From Nonomuraea wenchangensis (GTDB lineage Bacteria > Actinomycetota > Actinomycetes > Streptosporangiales > Streptosporangiaceae): DNA of 64,000 nucleotides. A program made the translations under genes and the position numbers. Positions within the stretch are counted from its first letter, which is position 1. The number at the start of each line of letters is the position of its first letter. The notes beneath the pieces were generated by a model. That model saw only the letters and a program-made list of their open reading frames with translations. It had not been told where the DNA came from and ran no database searches. The stretch is taken from NCBI RefSeq assembly GCF_900111685.1, contig NZ_FOHX01000005.1, forward strand, positions 637,891 to 701,890, read 5' to 3'. This document shows, piece by piece, positions 1-9,977 of this stretch.

Positions 1-1
1 G

Positions 2-103
2 TTGCCGGGCCACGGACCACAGACCACGATCGGCCGCGAGCGCGCGACCAACCCCTACCTGAAGGAAGCAGCGCCGCACGCCGGTCCCACACGAGGGATC
101 TAA
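2..103 (+). CDS. C-terminal end of an MBL-fold metallo-hydrolase (truncated by window edge)
   Basis: The reading frame starting at base 2 is open from the window edge to a TAA at 101-103 and encodes LPGHGPQTTIGRERATNPYL followed by about 13 residues. This PGHGP...TIG.ER.TNPYL ending is the typical C-terminus of glyoxalase II-like metallo-beta-lactamase-fold hydrolases, a gene commonly found just upstream of hisS in actinobacteria. Its stop codon overlaps the hisS ATG by one base (TAATG), so the two are probably cotranscribed and translationally coupled. Only the tail is visible, so substrate and catalytic residues cannot be judged. Confidence 0.7.
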   Translation: MPGHGPQTTIGRERATNPYLKEAAPHAGPTRGI

Positions 104-1359
104 TGAGCTTCCAAGCACCAAAAGGCGTCAAGGAATACGTCCCGCCGCAGGCGTCGACGTTCTACGCGATCCGCGCCGCGTTCGCCGAGACGGCCAGGCG
201 CGCGGGCTACTCCTACCTCGAGACCGCGGTCTTCGAGGACACCCAGCTCTTCGCCCGTGGCGTCGGCGAGTCCACCGACGTCGTGAGCAAGGAGATGTAC
301 ACCTTCACCGACCGCGGCGGACGCTCGCTCACGCTGCGCCCGGAGTTCACCGCCGGCGTGCTGCGCGCGGTCCTGGAGCACGGCCTGCACCGCGGCCAGC
401 TCCCTGTCAAGGTGTGGACCGACGGCCCGGTCTTCCGCGCCGAGGCGCCCCAGGAGGGCCGCTACCGCCAGTTCTACCAGCTCGACCTGGAGGCCATCGG
501 CAGCGAGGACCCCGCCGTCGACGCCGAGACGATCGCGCTCGCCTGGCAGTGGTACACCACGCTGGGCCTCACCCAGGTCCGCCTGCTGCTCAACTCGCTG
601 GGCTGCCGCGAGTGCCGCCCGATCTACCGCGCCCGGCTGCAGGAGTTCCTGCGCGCGCTCGACCTCGACGAGGCCACCCGCGCCCGCATCGAGATCAACC
701 CGTTGCGCGTGCTCGACGACAAGCGGCCCGAGGTGCAGGAGCAGCTCGCGGACGCGCCGCTCATCGGCGACCACCTGTGCGCCGGCTGCAAGTCCTACCA
801 CGACCGGGTCAAGCAGCTCCTGGCCGACCTCGGCATCCCGTGGGAGGACTCCCCGCGGCTGGTGCGCGGGCTCGACTACTACACGCGCACCACGTTCGAG
901 TTCGACCACCCGCTGCTCGGCGCGCAGTCCGGCATCGGCGGCGGCGGTCGCTACGACGGCCTGTCCGAGGCCATCGGCGGGCCCGCGCTGCCCGGCATCG
1001 GCTTCGGGCTCGGCCTCGACCGCACCGTCATCGCCCTGGAACGCGAGGGCGTCGAGCCCGCCACCCCCGCCCGCTGCGAGGTGTACGGTGTGGCGCTGGG
1101 CGACGAAGCGGCCCGCGCCATGTTCACCCTCGTGAACGACCTGCGCGCGGCCGGCGTCGCCGCCGACATGGCCTTCGGCGGCAAGGGGCTCAAGGGCGCG
1201 ATGAAGGGAGCCGACCGTTCCGGCGCCCGCTTCGCCCTGATCCTGGGCGAGCGCGACCTCGCGGCCCGGGCCGTGCAAGTGAAGGACCTGACCACAGCAG
1301 ACCAGACCGAGGTGCCGCTGGCCCAGGTCGTGGACGTCTTGAAGGGGAAAGTGCAGTGA
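103..1359 (+). CDS. hisS: histidyl-tRNA synthetase
   Basis: Class II aminoacyl-tRNA synthetase that charges tRNA-His with histidine in the cytosol. The 418-residue product carries the RPEFTAG motif near residue 85, the HisRS signature GLDYYTRTTFEF near residue 256, a glycine-rich motif 3 (GLGLDR) and a C-terminal anticodon-binding domain. Two CxxC pairs (about C168/C171 and C226/C229) in the insertion domain could bind a metal, as in some bacterial HisRS lineages (inference). The ATG at 103 follows a GAGGG ribosome-binding site. The stop overlaps the GTG of aspS, so hisS and aspS form one operon with the upstream hydrolase. Confidence 0.97.
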   Translation: MSFQAPKGVKEYVPPQASTFYAIRAAFAETARRAGYSYLETAVFEDTQLFARGVGESTDVVSKEMYTFTDRGGRSLTLRPEFTAGVLRAVLEHGLHRGQLPVKVWTDGPVFRAEAPQEGRYRQFYQLDLEAIGSEDPAVDAETIALAWQWYTTLGLTQVRLLLNSLGCRECRPIYRARLQEFLRALDLDEATRARIEINPLRVLDDKRPEVQEQLADAPLIGDHLCAGCKSYHDRVKQLLADLGIPWEDSPRLVRGLDYYTRTTFEFDHPLLGAQSGIGGGGRYDGLSEAIGGPALPGIGFGLGLDRTVIALEREGVEPATPARCEVYGVALGDEAARAMFTLVNDLRAAGVAADMAFGGKGLKGAMKGADRSGARFALILGERDLAARAVQVKDLTTADQTEVPLAQVVDVLKGKVQ

Positions 1360-3089
1360 TCCGCACGCATACGGCCGGGTCGCTCCGCGAGGAGCACGCC
1401 GGGCAGAAGGTGACGCTCGCGGGCTGGGTGGCCCGCCGCCGCGACCATGGCGGCGTGGTCTTCATCGACCTGCGCGACGCCTCCGGCTCGGCGCAGGTGG
1501 TCTTCCGCGAGGAGGACCACGCCCACGACCTGCGCGCCGAATACTGCGTGAAGGTCGTCGGGGAGGTGCGCCTGCGCCCGGAGGGCAACGAGAACCCCGA
1601 GCTGCCCACCGGGAAGATCGAGGTCGTCGCCGACACCGTCGAGGTGCTGAGCGAGTCGGCGCCGCTGCCGTTCCCGATCGAGGGCAACGTGGGGGTGTCG
1701 GAGGAGGCGCGGCTGAAGTACCGCTACCTCGACGTACGCCGCCAGCAGGTGGCCCACGCCATGCGGGTGCGCTCCAAGGCCACCTACCTCGCCAACGAGG
1801 TCATGAACGAGCTCGGCTTCGTCTACGTCGAGACCCCGACGCTCACCCGCTCCACGCCCGAGGGCGCCCGCGACTTCCTCGTGCCCGTGCGCCTGCAGCC
1901 CGGCAACTGGTATGCCCTGCCGCAGTCGCCGCAGCTGTTCAAGCAGCTCCTGCAGGTCGCCGGGCTGGAGCGCTACTACCAGCTCGCCAAGTGCTACCGC
2001 GACGAGGACCTGCGCGCCGACCGGCAGCCGGAGTTCACCCAGATCGACGTCGAGATGTCCTTCGTCGACCAGGAGGACGTCATCCAGGTCGGCGAGACGC
2101 TGATCGCCCGCCTGTGGCGGGAGCTCGCCGGCTACGAGGTGCCGACGCCGCTGCCGCGCATGACGTACGCCGAGGCCATGGCCCGCTACGGCTCCGACAA
2201 GCCCGACCTGCGCTTCGGCCAGGAGCTGGTCGAGATGACCTCCTACTTCGCGGGCACCACCTTCCGCGTCTTCCAGGCCGACTACGTCGGCGCGGTCGTC
2301 ATGCCGGGCGGCGCCTCGCAGACCCGCAAGGAGCTCGACGGCTGGCAGGAGTGGGCCCGCTCGCGCGGCGCCAAGGGCCTGGCCTACGTGCTGGTGCAGG
2401 AGGACGGCACGCTCGGCGGCCCGGTCGCCAAGAACCTGTCGGAGGAGGAGCTGTCCGGGCTGGCCGCCAAGGTCGGCGCCGCCCCCGGTGACGCGATCTT
2501 CTTCGCCGCGGGCGCCCGCAACGCCGCCCGCGACCTGCTCGGCGCGGCCCGGCTGGAGATCGGCCGCCGCTGCGGGCTCATCGACGAGTCGCAGTGGTCG
2601 TTCCTGTGGGTCGTGGACGCCCCCATGTTCGAGGAGGACGGCGAGGGCGGCTGGACGGCCGTGCACCACCCGTTCACCGGCCCCAAGCCCGAGTGGGCCG
2701 ACAACTTCCAGGACCACCCGGCCGAGGCGCTGGCCTACGCCTACGACATGGTCTGCAACGGCATGGAGATCGGCGGCGGCTCGATCCGTATCCACCGGGC
2801 CGAGATGCAGCAGCGCGTCTTCGACGTGCTCGGCATCTCCAAGGAGGAGGCCGAGAGCAAGTTCGGCTTCCTGCTGGAGGCGTTCAAGTACGGCCCGCCG
2901 CCGCACGGCGGCATCGCCTACGGCTGGGACCGCATCTGCATGCTGCTGGCCGGCGGCGAGTCGATCCGCGACGTCATCGCCTTCCCCAAGACGGCTTCCG
3001 GCTTCGACCCGCTGACCGGCGCGCCCACGCCCATCACGGCGGGGCAGCGCAAGGAGGCGGGCGTCGACGCCGCGCCGCGCAAGGACTGA
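1356..3089 (+). CDS. aspS: aspartyl-tRNA synthetase
   Basis: Class II synthetase of 577 residues that attaches aspartate to tRNA-Asp (and possibly tRNA-Asn if non-discriminating; not decidable here). An N-terminal OB-fold anticodon-binding domain (about 1-110) is followed by the catalytic core with motif 2 FRDEDLRADRQPEFTQID, the bacterial GAD insertion in the middle, and motif 3 around AYGWDRICMLL. I start it at GTG 1356, which overlaps the hisS stop by four bases (GTGA); the longer open frame upstream is only a shadow of hisS, and the protein from 1356 has the expected length and N-terminus. A strong hairpin terminator follows at 3107. Confidence 0.96.
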   Translation: MIRTHTAGSLREEHAGQKVTLAGWVARRRDHGGVVFIDLRDASGSAQVVFREEDHAHDLRAEYCVKVVGEVRLRPEGNENPELPTGKIEVVADTVEVLSESAPLPFPIEGNVGVSEEARLKYRYLDVRRQQVAHAMRVRSKATYLANEVMNELGFVYVETPTLTRSTPEGARDFLVPVRLQPGNWYALPQSPQLFKQLLQVAGLERYYQLAKCYRDEDLRADRQPEFTQIDVEMSFVDQEDVIQVGETLIARLWRELAGYEVPTPLPRMTYAEAMARYGSDKPDLRFGQELVEMTSYFAGTTFRVFQADYVGAVVMPGGASQTRKELDGWQEWARSRGAKGLAYVLVQEDGTLGGPVAKNLSEEELSGLAAKVGAAPGDAIFFAAGARNAARDLLGAARLEIGRRCGLIDESQWSFLWVVDAPMFEEDGEGGWTAVHHPFTGPKPEWADNFQDHPAEALAYAYDMVCNGMEIGGGSIRIHRAEMQQRVFDVLGISKEEAESKFGFLLEAFKYGPPPHGGIAYGWDRICMLLAGGESIRDVIAFPKTASGFDPLTGAPTPITAGQRKEAGVDAAPRKD

Positions 3090-3106
3090 TCCGGGCCCGG
3101 CATGAG

Positions 3107-3140
3107 AGAAGCCGGCGGGGCGAGCGCCCCGCCGGCTTCT
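3107..3140. terminator. bidirectional terminator between aspS and the cyclophilin gene
   Basis: A perfect 14-bp inverted repeat (AGAAGCCGGCGGGG at 3107-3120 and its complement at 3127-3140, with an extra C-G pair inside) separates two convergent genes. The arms end in TTCTT on one strand and TTCTC on the other, which fits termination in both directions. Confidence 0.8.
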
Positions 3141-3152
3141 TCCGCGCGCTGG

Positions 3153-4049
3153 TCAGGAGAACGTGATGCTCTTGATGATGACCGGCTTCTTGGGGGCGGT
3201 GGTGCCGCCGTCGCCGGTGATGTCGGCCTCGTTCACGATGAGGTCCTGGCCGTTCTTGGCCAGGCCGAGCAGCATGTCCATGCCCTCGCTGACCACGCCG
3301 ACGGTGGAGAAGCCCGCGCCGAGCTGCGTGTTCTCGTCCGACAGCGAGAAGACGAACTGGCTGTTGTTCTGACCCATCGAGTCGCCCGGCTGGGACATGA
3401 AGACCACGCCCTTGGCCGGCGGGATCTCGACGTTCTCGTCGGAGTAGACGTAGCCCGAGGTGCCCTGGCCGTCGGTCGGGTTCTTGCCGTCGGCCTTGGC
3501 CTGCGGGTCGCCGCACTGCAGCAGGTGCACGCCGGCGACGTCCGGGGTGACCAGCCGGTGGCACTTCATGTTGTCGTAGAAGTGCTTCTTGCTGAGGAAG
3601 CTGAGCGAGTTGACCGTGCACGGGGCCGCGTCGGTCATCAGGTCGACGACGACCTTGCCGCGGTTGAAGTTGATCGTCATCTTCTTCAGCTTCATGTTGG
3701 GCTTCTTGCCCGGCAGGCCCACGAACTTGTTCGGGACGGAGTCGTCACGCTTGTACGTGCACGTCACCGGCCCGGCCGCCGCGGTCGTCGTCGGCGCGAT
3801 CGGCAGCGACGCCGAGGGCGATGCCGACGCCGACGCGGAGGCCGAGCTCTCCGCCGCGGCGGGGTCCGGCCCGTCGCCGCCCCTCAGGGTGGTCGCGGCG
3901 AAGATGCCGCCGGCCACCACCACCACAGCCACGCCCGCGCCGATGAAGGCGTTCCGCTTCGCCTTGGAGGAGCCCTCGGCCGCCGCGCGCTTCTCCTGCC
4001 GCTCCTTGTGCTCCCGCGCGAGGTCGCTCTTGCGGTCTTCGCCGCTCAC
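3153..4049 (-). CDS. membrane-anchored peptidyl-prolyl cis-trans isomerase (cyclophilin type)
   Basis: Catalyses proline cis-trans isomerisation in extracytoplasmic proteins. The 298-residue protein has a charged, Lys/Arg-rich cytoplasmic start (about 1-32), one membrane segment (about 33-54, AFIGAGVAVVVVAGG), an Ala/Ser-rich linker, then a cyclophilin domain from about residue 125. The domain keeps HFYDNMKCHRLV, the Q.GDP strand, VVFMSQPGDSMGQNNSQF and the closing F..VG motifs. The GTG start at 4049 has GGAG seven bases upstream. Architecture and length match actinobacterial PpiB-like proteins. It is monocistronic and faces aspS across a shared terminator. Confidence 0.93.
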   Translation of the reverse strand: MSGEDRKSDLAREHKERQEKRAAAEGSSKAKRNAFIGAGVAVVVVAGGIFAATTLRGGDGPDPAAAESSASASASASPSASLPIAPTTTAAAGPVTCTYKRDDSVPNKFVGLPGKKPNMKLKKMTINFNRGKVVVDLMTDAAPCTVNSLSFLSKKHFYDNMKCHRLVTPDVAGVHLLQCGDPQAKADGKNPTDGQGTSGYVYSDENVEIPPAKGVVFMSQPGDSMGQNNSQFVFSLSDENTQLGAGFSTVGVVSEGMDMLLGLAKNGQDLIVNEADITGDGGTTAPKKPVIIKSITFS

Positions 4050-4217
4050 CGCATGTCTCCTTCATCTTTGCCGACACATGACCAAACAACTCCGCGCATG
4101 CTACCGGCCCTCGGTATGTGCCGGATGTAAGTGGCAAAAGCCGTGATGTGCGACGGATGGGGCCGCGAACCTTATCGTGCTCCCACGCGTAGATGAAAAG
4201 AGCACAAAGGAGTCGTC

Positions 4218-4700
4218 ATGTTCGACCAGATCCTGGGCCTGCCGGCCCACGCGCTCGTCATCCACTTCGCCGTCGTGCTGGTGCCGCTGCTCGCCGCGGT
4301 GGCGGTGGTCCACGCGCTGGTGCCGCGGTGGCGTCCGTACGTCGCCTGGGCCGCGGTCCTGCTCTCCCTGGCCGGGCCCGTGGCCGTGTTCGCGGCCAAG
4401 GAGAGCGGCGAGCGGCTGAAGGAGGCCCGCTTCGCCACCGCCGAGGGCGGCCTCGGCCGGGCCATCGCCACGCACGAGAGCTTCGCCACCCCGCTGCTGC
4501 TGTCGGCGTCGGGCCTGGCCGCCGTCACGCTGCTGCTGGTGCACGCCACCCGCCCGGCCCGCGACTCCGTCGGGCGCGACCGCTTCGGCCGTCCCGTCTC
4601 GCTGGTCCTGTCCGGGCTCACGGTCGTGCTGGCCGCCGTGGCCGGCTACTTCTGCTTCCTGGCAGGGGACTCGGGCGCGAGGGCGGTTTGGGGCCTGTAA
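4218..4700 (+). CDS. DUF2231-family integral membrane protein
   Basis: A 160-residue protein with four predicted membrane helices (about 8-34, 41-58, 88-108 and 131-153) and the family-typical start MFDQILGLPAHALVIHFAVV, including the LP.H...IHF motif of DUF2231. The biochemical role of the family is unknown; the conserved histidines near the membrane hint at metal or haem binding (inference). An AAAGGAG ribosome-binding site precedes the ATG. The rarA start lies only 9 bp downstream, so the two may be cotranscribed. Confidence 0.88.
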   Translation: MFDQILGLPAHALVIHFAVVLVPLLAAVAVVHALVPRWRPYVAWAAVLLSLAGPVAVFAAKESGERLKEARFATAEGGLGRAIATHESFATPLLLSASGLAAVTLLLVHATRPARDSVGRDRFGRPVSLVLSGLTVVLAAVAGYFCFLAGDSGARAVWGL

Positions 4701-4709
4701 TCTCACGTT

Positions 4710-6035
4710 GTGGATAGCCTGTTCGACTCGGCCGCCGAGGACGCCACCCCGCAGCCCCTGGCGGTGCGCATGCGCCCGCGCACCCTCGACGAGGTGATCG
4801 GCCAGCGCCACCTGCTCGGCCCCGGCACCCCGCTGCGTCGCCTGGTCGAGAGCGAGGCTCCCATGTCGCTGTTCCTGTGGGGGCCGCCCGGCACCGGCAA
4901 GACCACGCTCGCCTACGTCGTCTCCAACGTCACCCAGCGCCGCTTCGTGGAGATCTCCGCCGTCTCCGCCGGGGTCAAGGACGTCCGCGCGGCCATCGAC
5001 AACGCCCGCCGCGAGCTGGGCATGACCGGCCGCCAGACCGTGCTGTTCGTGGACGAGGTCCACCGCTTCAACAAGGCCCAGCAGGACGCCCTGCTGCCCG
5101 CCGTGGAGAACCGCTGGGTCACCTTCATCGGCGCCACCACCGAGAACCCGTACTTCTCCGTCATCTCGCCGCTGCTGTCGCGCTCGCTCCTGCTCACCCT
5201 GGAGTCGCTGTCCGACGACGACATCCGCGCCGTCCTGGAGCGGGCGGTGGCCGAGCCACGCGGGCTCGGCGGGGGCCACCGGCTCGCCCCCGAGGCGCTG
5301 GAGCACCTCGTACGGCTCGCGGGCGGCGACGCCAGGCGGTCGCTCACCTACCTGGAGGCCGCGGCGCTGCTGGCCGAGGACATCACCGTCGAGGTCGTCG
5401 AGAAGGCCGTCGACAAGGCCGCGGTGCGCTACGACCGGCAGGGCGACCAGCACTACGACGTGATCAGCGCCTTCATCAAGTCGATGCGCGGCTCCGACGC
5501 CGACGCCGCGCTCCACTACCTCGCCCGGATGATCGAGGCCGGCGAGGACCCCCGCTTCATCGCCCGCCGAATCGTCATCTTCGCCAGCGAGGACGTCGGC
5601 ATGGCCGACCCCACCTGCCTGCAGACCGCCGTCGCCACCGCGCAGGCCGTCCAGCTCATCGGCCTGCCCGAGGGGCAGATCAACCTGGCGCACGCGGTCA
5701 TCCACTGCGCGCTGGCCCCCAAGTCCAACGCGGTCGTCAAGGCCATCGGCGCCGCGATCGGCGACGTGCGCAAGGGGCTGATCGGCCAGGTGCCCGGCCA
5801 CCTGCGCGACGCCCACTACGGCGGAGCGGCCAAGCTCGGCCACGGCGACGGCTACAAATACCCGCACGACTTCGACCACGGGCTCGTCCGCCAGGACTAC
5901 GCGCCCGAGCAGGTGCGCGAGCGCCGCTACTACGAGCCCACCCGGCACGGCGCCGAGGCTCCGGTGGCCGAGCGCTGGGCCAAGATCCGCGAGTTCCTGC
6001 GCGGTGGCCCCCTGGCGCCTCGTGGTCCTCACTAA
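4710..6035 (+). CDS. rarA: replication-associated recombination protein A (AAA+ ATPase)
   Basis: RarA/MgsA acts at stalled replication forks as a clamp-loader-like AAA+ ATPase. The 441-residue protein shows Walker A WGPPGTGKTT (about residue 57), Walker B VLFVDEVHRFNKAQQD, a sensor-1 stretch TFIGATTENP, and the C-terminal MgsA domain with YDVISAFIKSMRGSD and DAHYGGAAKLGHG...YPHD. The GTG at 4710 gives the family-standard N-terminus (xDSLFDSA...PLAVRMRPRTLDEVIGQ). No strong Shine-Dalgarno sequence is visible before it. It is followed at 63 bp by the DUF948 gene, an order conserved in actinobacteria. Confidence 0.96.
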   Translation: MDSLFDSAAEDATPQPLAVRMRPRTLDEVIGQRHLLGPGTPLRRLVESEAPMSLFLWGPPGTGKTTLAYVVSNVTQRRFVEISAVSAGVKDVRAAIDNARRELGMTGRQTVLFVDEVHRFNKAQQDALLPAVENRWVTFIGATTENPYFSVISPLLSRSLLLTLESLSDDDIRAVLERAVAEPRGLGGGHRLAPEALEHLVRLAGGDARRSLTYLEAAALLAEDITVEVVEKAVDKAAVRYDRQGDQHYDVISAFIKSMRGSDADAALHYLARMIEAGEDPRFIARRIVIFASEDVGMADPTCLQTAVATAQAVQLIGLPEGQINLAHAVIHCALAPKSNAVVKAIGAAIGDVRKGLIGQVPGHLRDAHYGGAAKLGHGDGYKYPHDFDHGLVRQDYAPEQVRERRYYEPTRHGAEAPVAERWAKIREFLRGGPLAPRGPH

Positions 6036-6098
6036 CGTTGTCAGCCGGACGCGATAGGGTCGTGCCGTTCCTGCCCAGCACACAAGGGAGATGAGCGG

Positions 6099-6488
6099 AT
6101 GCTAACCGCCGGAGAGGTCGCCGGTCTGATCGCCGCCACCGGCTGGGTGGTCCTGGTCTGCGTGCTCGCCATGGTGCTCGTCAAGCTCGCCCGCCTGCTC
6201 AAGGAGACCACCAAGGCGGTCACCGAGCTCAACAACCGCCTCACGCCGCTGCTCGACGACGTCAGCCTCACCGTCAACGAGACCAACAGGCAGCTCATGG
6301 CCGTCGAGGCCATCGCCAAGGACGTCAAGCAGGTCAGCGGCCACGCCGCCCGGCTGAGCGCGGTCACCGACACCATGTTCACCGGCCCGCTGATCAAGGT
6401 GTCCTCGCTGGGCTACGGCGTGCGCCGGGCCATCGAGGCCCGCCGGCCGGTCCGGCGCGGCGGCGGGCGGCCGAGGCGGGTCCAATGA
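6099..6488 (+). CDS. DUF948-family membrane protein
   Basis: A 129-residue protein with a single N-terminal membrane helix (about 4-28, AGLIAATGWVVLVCVLAMVLV). A long amphipathic helical stretch follows (KLARLLKETTKAVTELNNRL...), then a basic Arg/Gly-rich tail. This layout is typical of DUF948 proteins, which resemble general stress membrane proteins; no enzymatic motif is seen. Its stop overlaps the next start by four bases (ATGA), so it is translationally coupled to the small gene that follows. Confidence 0.88.
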   Translation: MLTAGEVAGLIAATGWVVLVCVLAMVLVKLARLLKETTKAVTELNNRLTPLLDDVSLTVNETNRQLMAVEAIAKDVKQVSGHAARLSAVTDTMFTGPLIKVSSLGYGVRRAIEARRPVRRGGGRPRRVQ

Positions 6489-6718
6489 TCCGCAGGCTGT
6501 TCTACCTGTCGCTCGGCGCGTTCCTCGCCTTCTGGGTGATGCGCCGGCTGCAGGCGCTGCACCCCGACCACGTCGCCCGCCGCACGGCGGCCGGGGCGGC
6601 GGGCATGCTCCAGCGGGTGAGAGACTTTACCTCGGACGCGCTCGACGAGGCCGCGGCGCGCGAAACCGAGTTGCGGGCACGCCTTGGGCTCGACCAGGCT
6701 GAAGACACCACCCGCTGA
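6485..6718 (+). CDS. small membrane protein, DUF6167-like
   Basis: A 77-residue protein with an N-terminal hydrophobic helix (RRLFYLSLGAFLAFWVMRRL) and a charged helical tail. By size, sequence style and position between a DUF948 gene and alaS it matches the conserved actinobacterial DUF6167 family, whose function is unknown. It overlaps the DUF948 gene by ATGA and lies 47 bp before alaS, suggesting one transcript. Confidence 0.82.
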   Translation: MIRRLFYLSLGAFLAFWVMRRLQALHPDHVARRTAAGAAGMLQRVRDFTSDALDEAAARETELRARLGLDQAEDTTR

Positions 6719-6765
6719 CACATTCGTTCGACACGACACGACGACTAACGCAAAGGATGGCCACC

Positions 6766-9438
<2,673 letters not shown>

Positions 9439-9445
9439 CGCTGAC

Positions 9446-9925
9446 ATGAGGTTCGGTTCACGGATCGGCGTGGACGTCGGCTCCGTGCGGGTTGGCGTGG
9501 CCCGCAGCGACCCCTCGGGGATGCTGGCCACGCCGGTCGAGACCGTCCGGCGCGGCAAGGGCGACCTCGACCGCATCGCGGCGATCGTCGCCGAGCACGA
9601 GGCGATCGAGGTCGTCGTCGGCCTGCCCCGGTCGCTGTCCGGGCGCGAGGGGCAGGCGGCGGAGCTGGCGCGCGCCTACGCCGAGCGGCTCGCCGCCCGG
9701 CTCGCGCCGACGCCCGTCCGGCTGTTCGACGAGCGGCTGACCACGGTCGCCGCCCAGCACAGCCTGCGGGCCAGCGGCGTCAAGGCCAAGAAGCAGCGGG
9801 GCGTCGTCGACCAGGCGGCGGCCGTCGTGCTGCTGCAGGACGCGCTCGACTCCGAACGCGCCACCGACAGACCACCAGGCAGGCCCGTCGAACCGCCCCA
9901 GGCGGCCGACGGACCTGCCCAATGA
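9446..9925 (+). CDS. ruvX: Holliday junction resolvase-like protein (YqgF/RuvX)
   Basis: A 159-residue RNase H-fold nuclease implicated in pre-16S rRNA maturation and possibly junction resolution. The N-terminus RIGVDVGSVRVGVA holds the first catalytic aspartate, VVVGLPRSLSG the second strand, and VRLFDERLTTVAA plus the later VVDQAAAVVLLQ the remaining acidic positions. The start ATG 9446 gives the canonical beginning; the frame is open further upstream inside alaS but that part is not family-like. It lies 7 bp after alaS and is followed by mltG. Confidence 0.94.
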   Translation: MRFGSRIGVDVGSVRVGVARSDPSGMLATPVETVRRGKGDLDRIAAIVAEHEAIEVVVGLPRSLSGREGQAAELARAYAERLAARLAPTPVRLFDERLTTVAAQHSLRASGVKAKKQRGVVDQAAAVVLLQDALDSERATDRPPGRPVEPPQAADGPAQ

Positions 9926-9977
9926 GCCGGCGGTACACGGGGCGGGGGAGCGCGGCGGGCACCGGGGCGGTGACGCC

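Noticed and set aside
951..2906. Long minus-strand frame antisense to hisS/aspS
   Set aside because: Shadow of aspS with no recognisable domain; it also crosses the hisS-aspS junction.
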